A DNA stretch of 64,000 nucleotides from Tissierella creatinophila DSM 6911 (GTDB lineage Bacteria; Bacillota; Clostridia; Tissierellales; Tissierellaceae): contig NZ_LTDM01000032.1 of the NCBI RefSeq assembly GCF_001940565.1, forward strand, positions 1 to 64,000, given 5' to 3'. The translations under genes were made by a program, and so were the position numbers. Below, one piece after another: positions 41,782 through 50,285 of the stretch. The notes under the pieces were generated by a model that did no database searches, was not told the origin of the DNA, and was given only the letters and a program-made list of their open reading frames with translations. Numbering within the stretch: the first letter of the stretch is position 1; every line of letters begins with the position of its first letter.

Positions 41782-42063
41782 AAAAAGGCCCTCATCTCCA
41801 ATAGAGACGAAGGCCTTAAGTTCGTGGTACCACTCTAATTCATCTATTTTTCACAAAATAGATCTCAAAAGGTTATTAACCTATAGTTTTAACGGTTCTC
41901 TCCGCCATAGCCTATTTGACTATAGAATTTAGGGACCATCTTCAAATATAATCTATTTACTGAATTTCACCTAAGTTTCAGCTCTCTTTAAAATAAATCA
42001 TAATCTACTCTTCCCATCTCTATCTTTTATATTTAAGTTTTCTATTTTAGGGTTGTCTATTTA
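41782..42063 (-). ncRNA. T-box riboswitch of metG
   Basis: The mRNA carries the T-box AGAGTGGTACCACGAAC (complement of 41820-41836), which pairs with the tRNA acceptor end, and a terminator AAGGCC...GGCCTT with T5 at 41782-41817. An AUG in GAAGATGGTCC (complement of 41937-41939) on the right side of Stem I is the likely Met specifier. Uncharged tRNA-Met would stabilise the antiterminator. Confidence 0.9.
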
Positions 42064-42070
42064 TCTAAAT

Positions 42071-42099
42071 ATTATACATGTATATAGCTGTTTTGTCAA
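42071..42099 (-). promoter_or_regulatory. Promoter of the metG T-box leader
   Basis: TTGACA (42094-42099), 17 bases, TATAAT (42071-42076) on the minus strand, with TG before the -10. Confidence 0.85.
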
Positions 42100-42168
42100 T
42101 TATTAGAAACTCTTAAACTACATTACGCAAAACTTATTATAAAAATATAGAAAGCAATCTTTAAAAAT

Positions 42169-42200
42169 AAACCCATTAGAAATTTCTAATGGGTTTATTT
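42169..42200. terminator. Terminator between the coiled-coil gene and metG leader
   Basis: AAACCCATTAGAAA and TTTCTAATGGGTTT form a perfect stem next to the stop of the coiled-coil gene. Confidence 0.7.
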
Positions 42201-42563
42201 TACACTTTTTAATTTTGCAATATATGCATAGTTACTAGCTGTAACTATCTCAACTGTCGATAAGTCTTTTCTTAAGTCGTCTATAGATTGCTTTAGTTCT
42301 AAATGCCTGCTTGCATTTAAAGGTTCCAGCTCTTGCAAGATATTTTTAATTTCTTCCTGTCCTGCTTCTAACTTTTCTAGACGTCCTTCAACTCTGTCAA
42401 ATCTTTGATTGGTTTCATTCCTAAAATCTTGTATTTCATCTTTAACACTTTTCATTTCATCTTTGACACTCTTCATTTCATCCTTAAAACTTTTCATTTC
42501 ATTCCTTATTTCATTCATCCCAGCTTGTATACCTTCTAAAAACTCTCTTGTTTCTCTATCCAT
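42195..42563 (-). CDS. Small coiled-coil protein, 122 aa
   Basis: A predicted coiled coil over about residues 1-75, with three heptad copies based on MKSxKDE (MKSFKDE, MKSVKDE, MKSVKDE), encoded by 21-base direct repeats. The rest (ASRHLELKQSIDDLRKDLST, then NYAYIAKLK) is also helical. No membrane segment. Similar small proteins are frequent in clostridia and have no known function. The repeat number may vary between strains. Confidence 0.62.
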   Translation of the reverse strand: MDRETREFLEGIQAGMNEIRNEMKSFKDEMKSVKDEMKSVKDEIQDFRNETNQRFDRVEGRLEKLEAGQEEIKNILQELEPLNASRHLELKQSIDDLRKDLSTVEIVTASNYAYIAKLKSVK

Positions 42564-42675
42564 TTTATCTCTCCTATCATTATATTATTTATGCCGATAT
42601 TTTAAGTTAATTAATATTACCATAAGTATAAATGGTTTACAAGATATAAAGATAATTAATGTATGAAACTTTTTC

Positions 42676-42704
42676 TTGACAACTGTATATACTAACTATA
42701 TACT
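42676..42704 (+). promoter_or_regulatory. Promoter and operator of the GntR-ABC operon
   Basis: TTGACA (42676-42681), 17 bases, TATACT (42699-42704). Repeats ACTGTATATACT and ATACTGTATATATACT overlap and follow the -10 and fit the site of a YtrA-type repressor, which is the first gene of the operon. Confidence 0.78.
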
Positions 42705-42752
42705 GTATATATACTATGTGAACAGTATAAGTTAATCTTTGCGAGGTGAATT

Positions 42753-43127
42753 ATGAAAATTATAATTTCAAACTCTTCAACAGATCCAATATATGAGCAG
42801 ATATCTAGTCAAATAAAGTCTATGATTATAAAAGGAGAACTACATGTAGGAGATAGTCTTCCTTCTATAAGAGGCTTAGCTCGAGACCTTCAGGTTTCAG
42901 TTATAACTACTAAAAGGGCTTATGAAGAACTCGAGAAAGAAGGTTTTATTGAGACAATGCAAGGCAAAGGTTCTTTTGTTGCTATGCAGAACAAGGGTCT
43001 TTTAAAAGAGAAAAAACTAAAGATTATAGAAGATAAGCTGCTTGAGGTTGTTAAAGAATCAAGACTGCTTGGTATTGACTATAATGAAATAGAAGAAATG
43101 TTGAAAATTTTATTTGAGGAGGTTTAA
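42753..43127 (+). CDS. GntR family regulator, YtrA subfamily
   Basis: A 124-residue winged-helix repressor: SSTDPIYEQISSQIKSMIIK, IRGLARDLQVSVITTKRAYE (recognition helix) and EKEGFIETMQGKGSFVA (wing), followed by a short helical end, the YtrA form with no large effector domain. It heads an ABC transporter operon of the usual YtrA type, which often answers to cell-wall stress or antibiotics. The promoter has nested GTATATAC repeats for autoregulation. Confidence 0.87.
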   Translation: MKIIISNSSTDPIYEQISSQIKSMIIKGELHVGDSLPSIRGLARDLQVSVITTKRAYEELEKEGFIETMQGKGSFVAMQNKGLLKEKKLKIIEDKLLEVVKESRLLGIDYNEIEEMLKILFEEV

Positions 43128-43131
43128 TTCT

Positions 43132-43980
43132 ATGTTAAAGATAGAAAATTTAAATAAGAAGTTTAAAAATTTCGAGATTAAGGATGTATCATTTGAACTT
43201 AAGAAGGGTTATATAATGGGTTTTATAGGTCCCAATGGCTCGGGAAAGACTACTACTATAAAGTTAATTATGAATCTTTTAAAAAAGGATTCTGGCAGTA
43301 TTGAAGTATTTGGAAAAGATAATATAAAGTTTGAAAGAGAGATAAAGGATAGGATAGGTTTTGTTTATGATGAAGGGTACTTTTATGAAGATTTAACTAT
43401 AAAACAAATGAAAAATATCGTAGCTCCATTTTATACACAGTGGGATGAAAAGTTGTTTAAGAAATATATGAAAGACTTTTCACTAGATGAAACTCAAAAG
43501 ATAAACAAGCTTTCTAAAGGAATGAAGATGAAGTTTGCTTTAGCAATAGCTCTATCTCATAATGCAGATCTAATTATAATGGATGAACCTACCTCTGGTC
43601 TTGATCCAATTTTTAGAAGAGAGATACTTGATATACTTTATTCCATTATACAAGATGAAAACAAGTCCATATTTTTCTCAACTCATATAACTACAGATCT
43701 TGAAAGAATCGCAGACTATATAACATTTATAGATGAAGGAAAAATAGTTTTTTCTAAGGAAAAAGATTTGATTTTAGAATCTTACGCAGTAGTTAAAGGT
43801 GGAAATGAAGATTTAACTCCTGAATTGGAGAAGAGTCTTTTAGGCTTTAGAAAGACAAATGTTGGTTTCGAAGCCCTTACCGATGATAAGAACATGATAA
43901 GAGATTTACTAGGAGAAGATGTATTAATTGAAAAGCCATCTCTTGAGGATATTATGTTTTATATAGCGAGGAGGCAATAA
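43132..43980 (+). CDS. ABC transporter ATP-binding protein
   Basis: A 282-residue ATPase. Walker A GPNGSGKT, signature LSKGMKMKFALAIALSHN, Walker B LIIMDEPTSGLD and switch STHIT are complete. The C-terminal extra part (about 215-282) is like that of YtrB-type ATPases. ATG 43132 follows GAGGAGG; a longer frame overlaps the regulator. It should power the two permeases that follow. Confidence 0.9.
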   Translation: MLKIENLNKKFKNFEIKDVSFELKKGYIMGFIGPNGSGKTTTIKLIMNLLKKDSGSIEVFGKDNIKFEREIKDRIGFVYDEGYFYEDLTIKQMKNIVAPFYTQWDEKLFKKYMKDFSLDETQKINKLSKGMKMKFALAIALSHNADLIIMDEPTSGLDPIFRREILDILYSIIQDENKSIFFSTHITTDLERIADYITFIDEGKIVFSKEKDLILESYAVVKGGNEDLTPELEKSLLGFRKTNVGFEALTDDKNMIRDLLGEDVLIEKPSLEDIMFYIARRQ

Positions 43981-43981
43981 A

Positions 43982-44611
43982 ATGTTAAATTTAATTAGAA
44001 AAGATTTCTTAGTCACGTATTCAAATAAATTTGCGTTTTATATGCTTTTATTGCTTATACCTCTTTTATTATTTTTTATTGATAATTTTGATTCAAATAC
44101 GTCATTTATGTATTCTGTTTTAACTTTTGTCTTCATAAGTACAAGAACACCTTTTGCCTATGATATGAAAGATAAACCACATTTATTTATACAGTCGCTT
44201 CCCGTTACTAAAACAGATATTGTTATAAGTAAATATATATCTATCTTTGTAAACTTTTTAATAGGATCTATATTTACCACCTTATATATATCTTTTTTAA
44301 GTTTATTTAACCTACTTGATATATCAGTTTTAAAATTTAGCACAGTTATTTTCACCTTGTCAGTAAGCATATTTCTTGTATCTATTTCACTTCCAGCTGA
44401 GTTTATGTTTACTCCTAAAATGTCTAATTTAATAAATATAATTATCTATGTAATCTTTTTAAACTTTTTTATAATAGGAGATAATAGAATTCTTAACTTT
44501 ATTAATATATTTTCTGATTATAGAATTGGGATAGGTTTAATATTAGTTTTACTCTATTTTTCATCCATGGTCTTATCAATTGTATTATATAAGAATAGAA
44601 AGTTTTATTAG
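43982..44611 (+). CDS. ABC-2 type permease, first subunit
   Basis: A 209-residue membrane protein with about six helices. FAFYMLLLLIPLLLFFIDNF and the following KPHLFIQSLPVTKTDIVISK resemble ABC-2 permeases of the YtrC/D or bacitracin-type exporters, where the second segment is a typical cytoplasmic motif (SLPVTR-like). It starts two bases after the ATPase gene. Confidence 0.82.
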   Translation: MLNLIRKDFLVTYSNKFAFYMLLLLIPLLLFFIDNFDSNTSFMYSVLTFVFISTRTPFAYDMKDKPHLFIQSLPVTKTDIVISKYISIFVNFLIGSIFTTLYISFLSLFNLLDISVLKFSTVIFTLSVSIFLVSISLPAEFMFTPKMSNLINIIIYVIFLNFFIIGDNRILNFINIFSDYRIGIGLILVLLYFSSMVLSIVLYKNRKFY

Positions 44612-44622
44612 GAGGGATTTAA

Positions 44623-45282
44623 TTGAAACATTTAGTTTTAAAAGATATAAGAATTATTGGGTTTATTAATATAATTTTAGCTTTAGTAGCTTTGGTTGTA
44701 GGAACTGTGGGTGTATATTACCAAGATTTATTTAAGTCAAACGCCATCTATATTATACCAATCTTAATTGGTACTTATTTAATTGTCATGACTCTTACAA
44801 ATAAAGATGTATTATATAATGTCCAGCCACTACTTATTTCCATTCCAACTAAGCGATTTGATATAGTTAAAGCTAGATATTTAACAGTTTTTTCTTATAT
44901 ACTATTTTTAGTCGTAACAATATCTTTATCTTCTAATATAAGCAAGCTAGTATTTAGAAATATAAATGGATCTCCTTTTGGCTTAATTCCTATGATATTT
45001 ACCATCTCATTATTACTGGTATTTTTATCAATTACTATACCTATTCAGTATTACGATACAAAGAAAGCTCAAATAATAAATATTTTACTCTATATGTTTA
45101 TTATTCTTTTTCCAAATGTATATAATCGACTTGGTTTAGATTTTATAAATTCTAGACTACTGGAGAATATCGCTCAATTGAACTTTAAGATTATAACTCC
45201 AATTGTTTTTATAATTAGTTTAAGTATGTATATTGCTTCTTTGTTTATCTCTAAAACTCTATATTCAAGAAAAGAATTTTAA
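44623..45282 (+). CDS. ABC-2 type permease, second subunit
   Basis: A 219-residue paralogue of the preceding permease with about six helices and VQPLLISIPTKRFDIVKARY as the equivalent loop. It starts at TTG 44623, seven bases after AGGAGGGA. With the ATPase and its partner it probably forms a heterodimeric exporter. Confidence 0.8.
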   Translation: MKHLVLKDIRIIGFINIILALVALVVGTVGVYYQDLFKSNAIYIIPILIGTYLIVMTLTNKDVLYNVQPLLISIPTKRFDIVKARYLTVFSYILFLVVTISLSSNISKLVFRNINGSPFGLIPMIFTISLLLVFLSITIPIQYYDTKKAQIINILLYMFIILFPNVYNRLGLDFINSRLLENIAQLNFKIITPIVFIISLSMYIASLFISKTLYSRKEF

Positions 45283-45317
45283 AAAATAAAAATAATTTTA
45301 AAAATAATTAAAATAAA

Positions 45318-45362
45318 ATAAAAGGCCCTAGCTTGTCTTCCAGATAAGTCAGGGCCTTTAAT
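45318..45362 (+). terminator. Terminator of the ABC operon
   Basis: AAAGGCCCT and AGGGCCTTT arms enclose a CTT/AAG step; T3-ATT follows and an A-rich tract precedes. Confidence 0.75.
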
Positions 45363-45521
45363 TATGAACATTTTATATAATCTTTAGGTTTATATAAAAT
45401 ACTCCTTATATGTAAATAAATAGAAATATTGAAAAAAAGTTACATATTTGTAACCTTTGTGAATATACTAATATATGTGTTGTGGGGAAGGGGGATTTTG
45501 AAAAAAGATTTTAAAAAAAAT

Positions 45522-45550
45522 TTGACAAAACATTTCTTTTCCAATACAAT
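45522..45550 (+). promoter_or_regulatory. Promoter of the YabE-like gene
   Basis: TTGACA (45522-45527), 17 bases, TACAAT (45545-45550). A GTTAC...GTAAC dyad lies about 80 bases before, and a doubled AGTTACAAAAT lies in the leader. Confidence 0.72.
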
Positions 45551-45604
45551 GTTAAGATAGTTAGAATTAGTTACAAAATAGTTACAAAATTTAGGAGGTA
45601 ATTT

Positions 45605-46720
45605 ATGAAAAGTTTTAAGATACTAAATTCTAAGAAGGTGCAATTGCTAATACTTTTGAGTTTAGTTTTAACATTAACTCTAGGGGTTTATGTCTATAGT
45701 GGTAAGGAGATAAGTCTTGAAGTTGATGGAAATAAAACCGATATGGTTTCATATTCTAAAACTGTTGAAGAATTTTTACAAAAGGAAGAAGTAGATTTTC
45801 AAGAGGGTGCTTATATAAACCTTCCTTTAGAAACTAAAATAGAAGATAATTTAAACATAGTGATCATAAATCCAAAAACATACATTATAAAGGAGAAAAA
45901 TAGTTTAAAAGAAGTACGCTCTATATATGAAACAGTAGGAGAGGTAATCAAGGATCAAAGAATAGAACTTGGAAAACTAGATTATACTGCTCCAGCCCCA
46001 GCAGAAAGAATAGAAGAAGATACTACTATAGAAATCTTTAGAGTTAAAGAAGAGGTAGTAGTTACAAAGAGTAAGATCCCATTTGAAAGTATTAAGGAAA
46101 ATAGTAATTCAATCTATAAAGGTGAGTTAAAGCTTAAGCAAAAAGGTATAGAAGGAGAACTTACAACACATACAAACCATAAATATGTAAATGATAAATT
46201 AACAGAGTCTACTGTTTTAAAAGAAGAAGTAACAGTAGAAAAGAAGGATAAAATAGTTTTAGTTGGAACAAAGGCAAAGCCAGCACCAAAACCAGTAGTT
46301 AAGACTGCAGTCAAGGTTAATGCTAGGGCTAAAACAACTACTACAACAGCTCCTAAAACAACTGTTAAAAAACCCACTACTTCTAAAACACCTAGTAGAA
46401 GCAGCTCAAGCAGAGTAAGAAGTTCTATGGTTATGACAGCTACGGCTTATGACTTATCTTATCAGAGTACAGGAAAAAGACCTGGAGATAATGGTTATGG
46501 TATAACAGCCTCAGGAATGAAGGCTAGACCAGGGGTTGTAGCAGTAGACCCTAGAGTTATACCCCTTGGAACTAAACTCTATGTAGAAGGATATGGAAAT
46601 GCAATAGCAGGAGATACAGGTGGTGCTATAAAGGGAAAGAGAATAGATTTATTCTTTAATTCCCATAAGCAAGCAATGAATTTTGGTAGAAGAAGTGTAA
46701 AGGTTCAAATATTAAGATAA
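45605..46720 (+). CDS. YabE-like wall protein: DUF348, G5 and 3D domains
   Basis: A 371-residue exported protein. An N-terminal anchor (about 12-30) is followed by two DUF348 units (SYSKTVEEFLQKEEVDFQEG and SIYETVGEVIKDQRIELGKL), a G5 domain (about 140-225), a Thr/Pro/Lys-rich linker (about 230-275) and a C-terminal 3D domain with Asp residues in VMTATAYDLSY, VAVDPRVIPLGTKLYVEGYG and DTGGAIKGKRIDLF. Such proteins are wall-lytic transglycosylases related to resuscitation factors. In Bacillus yabE lies beside rnmV; here the gene has the opposite orientation and is separated by the ABC module. The stop codon is part of a repeat (copy A). Confidence 0.86.
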   Translation: MKSFKILNSKKVQLLILLSLVLTLTLGVYVYSGKEISLEVDGNKTDMVSYSKTVEEFLQKEEVDFQEGAYINLPLETKIEDNLNIVIINPKTYIIKEKNSLKEVRSIYETVGEVIKDQRIELGKLDYTAPAPAERIEEDTTIEIFRVKEEVVVTKSKIPFESIKENSNSIYKGELKLKQKGIEGELTTHTNHKYVNDKLTESTVLKEEVTVEKKDKIVLVGTKAKPAPKPVVKTAVKVNARAKTTTTTAPKTTVKKPTTSKTPSRSSSSRVRSSMVMTATAYDLSYQSTGKRPGDNGYGITASGMKARPGVVAVDPRVIPLGTKLYVEGYGNAIAGDTGGAIKGKRIDLFFNSHKQAMNFGRRSVKVQILR

Positions 46721-46882
46721 AGAAAACTTGTATCAGATGCTTTTCTGATGCAAAGTTGCACCGCAGGTACTCCGCATTTTAGTCCTACGGAGTAAATTAA
46801 GGTTGCACTTATCCAGGAGCTATGCTTTTTTCTACTCTAGCTTCTTTTGCTAGGGTAGTGAAATTGTAAGCTATCGGGTAAT
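46717..46882 (+). repeat. Structured repeat, copy A (long form)
   Basis: Begins ATAAAGAAAACTTGTATCAG, where TAA is the stop of the YabE-like gene. Hairpin ATCAGA/TCTGAT; then an insertion with ACTCCG/CGGAGT flanked by two GTTGCAC copies; then outer stem TTATCC/GGGTAA around AGGAGCTATGC, an inner CTAGC/GCTAG hairpin and ATTGTAAGCTATCG. Shares order and key loops with copies B and C. Confidence 0.68.
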
Positions 46883-46921
46883 AAAAAAAGGATATAATAC
46901 CTCGGTATTATATCCTTTTTA
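46883..46921. terminator. Bidirectional terminator between yabE-like and pulA genes
   Basis: GGATATAATACC and GGTATTATATCC arms with A7 before and T5 after. It ends both convergent transcripts. Confidence 0.85.
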
Positions 46922-46931
46922 TTATTAAACT

Positions 46932-48839
46932 TTATTTTATATTAAATACATAAGTACTCATATAGGGTATATATATTTCTTTTAAGTTGCTTTTATAGTT
47001 TTCATCTTCTAGTCCATCTAGTCCAAGCATAGTATCTATATCAAGAGTTTTTCTATCATCATCATATTTGCTTTTAAGAAAGTTTAAGATGTCTTGTACA
47101 TTTATATATGCATCTTCAAATTTTCCATTATGAACCACAAGTATATAACCTTCTTCTTCTTTTTTTATAGTATATACTATTATGTTTTTACTAGCTTCAA
47201 ATAGCATAAACTTAAGTTTTTCATTTATAGCCTTAGGATCTGTTAAATTAAATTCTGGATTGTCGCATCTCATCTTTATAAGGTCTCTAAAGTATTTATA
47301 GAAGTGAATATTTTTCTTTTTTAGACTCCAGTCTATGGCATTTATAGTTATGGGAGATTTATAGGTGTTTGCTATACCATTTTTACTTCTTAAAAACTCG
47401 TTACCATTTGTAATAAATGGTATTCCTTGAGCTGTTAAAAGTACACTAAATGCAAACCGATTTAGTTTTTCAATATCTTCTTCTATCATATCTGGAAAAA
47501 CCTTTTTCATCTTATCATATATTATTAAATCATCGTGACAATTTATATAGTTTATAGACTCTAGTGGAAAGTCTGTAAAACCTTTGTGAGTGCTGTTGTA
47601 GTCAATAGATCCTACTATACCACCTTCTACACTCCATTTATATTTTGGATTGCCCTGAGTAAATCCTGGATAACTACCGTTATTGTCTCCCTTTAGTGCA
47701 TTTCTAAAGTCGTCATTGAAATATGAAAATCCTAGACTTCGTTGTGTTCCCTTAAGGCTCATCTTTTCAAATGGTAAGGTAGATCTTCCACCTCCCCAAG
47801 GTTCTCCATATATAAGTATATCAGGTTTTATATCTTTTAAAGTTTTCACCACAGTCTTTGTAGTACCTATATCCATAAGTCCCATAAGGTCAAATCTAAA
47901 ACCGTCAACTCTATATTCTTCTATCCAATATATGAGTGAATCTATTATAAGCTTCCTCACCATGGGCATTTCGGTATCTATTTCATTGCCTGTACCTGTG
48001 CCATCTGAAAACTTTCCATCTAAAGTCATCCTATGGTAATATCCTGGCATTAAATAATGTAAGTTACTATTTTCTGCTTTATATGTGTGGTTGTATACTA
48101 CATCCAATATTACTTTAAACCCATTTTCATGAAGTTTCATTATAAGTGTTTTTAATTCTTTTATTCTATTTACGGGATCCGTTGGATCTGTTGCATAAGA
48201 ACCTTCTGGGGTATTATAAAGCTCTGGATCATAACCCCAGTTATAGTTATCATCATTTAAAAAGTTTTCTAATCTTTCATCTACTGTAAAAAAATCATAT
48301 ACAGGTAAGAGATAGATATGTGTTACGCCTAATTCTTTTAGGTGATCTAGACCAGTTGTAAAATCTCCATAACTAGTTCCTTCTTCTACAAAACCTAGAA
48401 ATTTTCCTCGATTTTCTACCCCAGAGTTTAGAGAAGCGGTAAAGTCTTTTATATGAACTTCATATATTATAGGGCTTGAAAAGTTTTTATTTTTCAATAT
48501 TTTATGATCTCTAAAGCCTTTGGGGTTTGTATCTTCTAGGTCTATTATGGCTGATGCAGATGAGTTTATAGCCGATGAAACTGAGTAGGGGTCTGTTATT
48601 TCTATTTTTCCTTCTATAAGATATTTATAGAACTTTCCTTTATGATCTCCCTTTATCCTCAGTTCATGAACTCCATCTTCTTTTTTTTCCATTTTAAAGA
48701 CCTGTTTTTCATCTAATTCTTTTCTCTCATATAGTATTAATTCTATATTTTCTCTAATTGGTGACCATACTCTAAAAAGAGTTTCTTCTTTAGTATAGTC
48801 GCTTCCAAGTTTCTTTTCTGTTTTCCCAAAGTCTTCCAT
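46932..48839 (-). CDS. pulA: Type I pullulanase (debranching enzyme), cytosolic
   Basis: A 635-residue glycoside hydrolase 13 enzyme. A CBM48 domain (about 10-100; TLFRVWSPIRENIELILYE) precedes the catalytic barrel: YNWGYDPELYNTPEGSYATD, VVYNHTY, GFRFDLMGLMD (nucleophile Asp), ILIYGEPWGGG (acid/base Glu) and INCHDDLIIYDK. It cleaves alpha-1,6 branches. No signal peptide is present, fitting an intracellular role in glycogen turnover. It is the last gene of the glycogen operon, eight bases after glgA. Confidence 0.9.
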   Translation of the reverse strand: MEDFGKTEKKLGSDYTKEETLFRVWSPIRENIELILYERKELDEKQVFKMEKKEDGVHELRIKGDHKGKFYKYLIEGKIEITDPYSVSSAINSSASAIIDLEDTNPKGFRDHKILKNKNFSSPIIYEVHIKDFTASLNSGVENRGKFLGFVEEGTSYGDFTTGLDHLKELGVTHIYLLPVYDFFTVDERLENFLNDDNYNWGYDPELYNTPEGSYATDPTDPVNRIKELKTLIMKLHENGFKVILDVVYNHTYKAENSNLHYLMPGYYHRMTLDGKFSDGTGTGNEIDTEMPMVRKLIIDSLIYWIEEYRVDGFRFDLMGLMDIGTTKTVVKTLKDIKPDILIYGEPWGGGRSTLPFEKMSLKGTQRSLGFSYFNDDFRNALKGDNNGSYPGFTQGNPKYKWSVEGGIVGSIDYNSTHKGFTDFPLESINYINCHDDLIIYDKMKKVFPDMIEEDIEKLNRFAFSVLLTAQGIPFITNGNEFLRSKNGIANTYKSPITINAIDWSLKKKNIHFYKYFRDLIKMRCDNPEFNLTDPKAINEKLKFMLFEASKNIIVYTIKKEEEGYILVVHNGKFEDAYINVQDILNFLKSKYDDDRKTLDIDTMLGLDGLEDENYKSNLKEIYIPYMSTYVFNIK

Positions 48840-48847
48840 ACTTCCTC

Positions 48848-50281
48848 CTAATTGCTAATTAAATTCTCATATAAGTCTATATATTCTCTAGATGACTTTT
48901 CCCAGTCATTTTTAGAATTCATAGCAGATTGTACTAAGTTATTCCAGTTATTTTTATCTTTATATATAAAAATTGCATTTTTTATGGTGAAAAGCATTTC
49001 ATGCGCATTAAAGTTTTTAAAACTAAATCCATTACCTTTTCCCGTATATAGATTGTAAGGCTCTATAGTATCTTTTAAGCCTCCAACTTCTCTGACTATA
49101 GGTATTGTTCCATATCTAAGTGAAATGAGCTGAGAGATCCCGCACGGCTCTGACATTGAAGGCATAAGAAATATATCACTTCCTGCATATATAAGATGTG
49201 CTTCATCTTCGTTGAAATACACTCTTGCTGCCATTTTATCAGGATATTTGTTTTGAAAATATAAAAACATATCTTCATATTCACGATCTCCAGTTCCAAG
49301 CATTACAAATTGTATATCTTCTTGAAGAAGTTCTTCTATGGTTGCTCTTACTAAATCAAGACCCTTCATAGCTACAAGTCTTGTTACCATAGATATAATC
49401 GGAACGGTTTCATCTACTGGCAATCCATATTTTTCCTGTAGGGCTAATTTATTTTGTTTCTTATTCCTTATTGTTTTTAAAGTATAATTTTTAGCTATTT
49501 TTTTATCTGTCTTAGGATTATATTCGTCATAGTCTATACCATTGACTATCCCCCTTAGTTTTCCCGAATGCTTATTTATTATACCTTCTAAGCCTTCTCC
49601 AAAGAAATGATATCTTATCTCTTGGGCATAGGTTTTAGATACTGTTGTCAATATATTGCTATAAACTATTCCAGCTTTCATCATATTTATATTATCATAG
49701 TATTTTAAGCCATCTTCATGATAATAGTCTCTTGAAAGTCCAGCGACTTCTTGAAGGATAGATTCTGGAAATACTCCTTGATATTTTAAATTGTGCATAG
49801 TATGAACACTCTTTATATCACTATAGAAACTATCCCCCTTTTTAAAGTCTTCTATATAAAGTGGAACAAGACCTGTGTGCCAATCGTTAGAGTGAATTAT
49901 ATCGGCTTTAAAGTCTAAAAATTTAGGAAGAATTGTAGCAGCTTTGGAAAAAAATATAAATCGTTCTCCATCATCTACTTCTCCATATATCTTATCTCTT
50001 TTAAAATAGTATTCACTATCTATAAAATAATATATTACACCTTTATATTTGTAGGATAAAACCCCTGCATATTGGTGCCTAAAACCTAAATCTACATAAA
50101 AGTAGCCAATATAGTCCATTTTCCTTCTATACTTTTCCTCTATTTTAGAATAAAGGGGCATCACAACTCTGATGTCTACCCCTTCTTTTTTAAGATATAT
50201 AGGAAGACTTCCAGCTACATCTGCAAGTCCTCCTGTCTTTAAAAATGGTACTGATTCGGATGTTGTAAAAAGTACTTTCAT
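48848..50281 (-). CDS. glgA: Glycogen synthase
   Basis: A 477-residue GT5 enzyme that adds glucose from ADP-glucose to glycogen. The N-terminal ADP-glucose loop MKVLFTTSESVPFLKTGGLA has the family KTGGL motif; IIHSNDWHTGLVPLYI, VTRLVAMKGLDLVRATIEEL and the C-terminal FLMPSMSEPCGISQLISLRY complete the set. ATG 50281 is chosen because AAAGGATG precedes it at proper spacing and the product then starts MKVLF, as in relatives; the ATG four codons earlier overlaps the site. Confidence 0.94.
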   Translation of the reverse strand: MKVLFTTSESVPFLKTGGLADVAGSLPIYLKKEGVDIRVVMPLYSKIEEKYRRKMDYIGYFYVDLGFRHQYAGVLSYKYKGVIYYFIDSEYYFKRDKIYGEVDDGERFIFFSKAATILPKFLDFKADIIHSNDWHTGLVPLYIEDFKKGDSFYSDIKSVHTMHNLKYQGVFPESILQEVAGLSRDYYHEDGLKYYDNINMMKAGIVYSNILTTVSKTYAQEIRYHFFGEGLEGIINKHSGKLRGIVNGIDYDEYNPKTDKKIAKNYTLKTIRNKKQNKLALQEKYGLPVDETVPIISMVTRLVAMKGLDLVRATIEELLQEDIQFVMLGTGDREYEDMFLYFQNKYPDKMAARVYFNEDEAHLIYAGSDIFLMPSMSEPCGISQLISLRYGTIPIVREVGGLKDTIEPYNLYTGKGNGFSFKNFNAHEMLFTIKNAIFIYKDKNNWNNLVQSAMNSKNDWEKSSREYIDLYENLISN

Positions 50282-50285
50282 AGAC

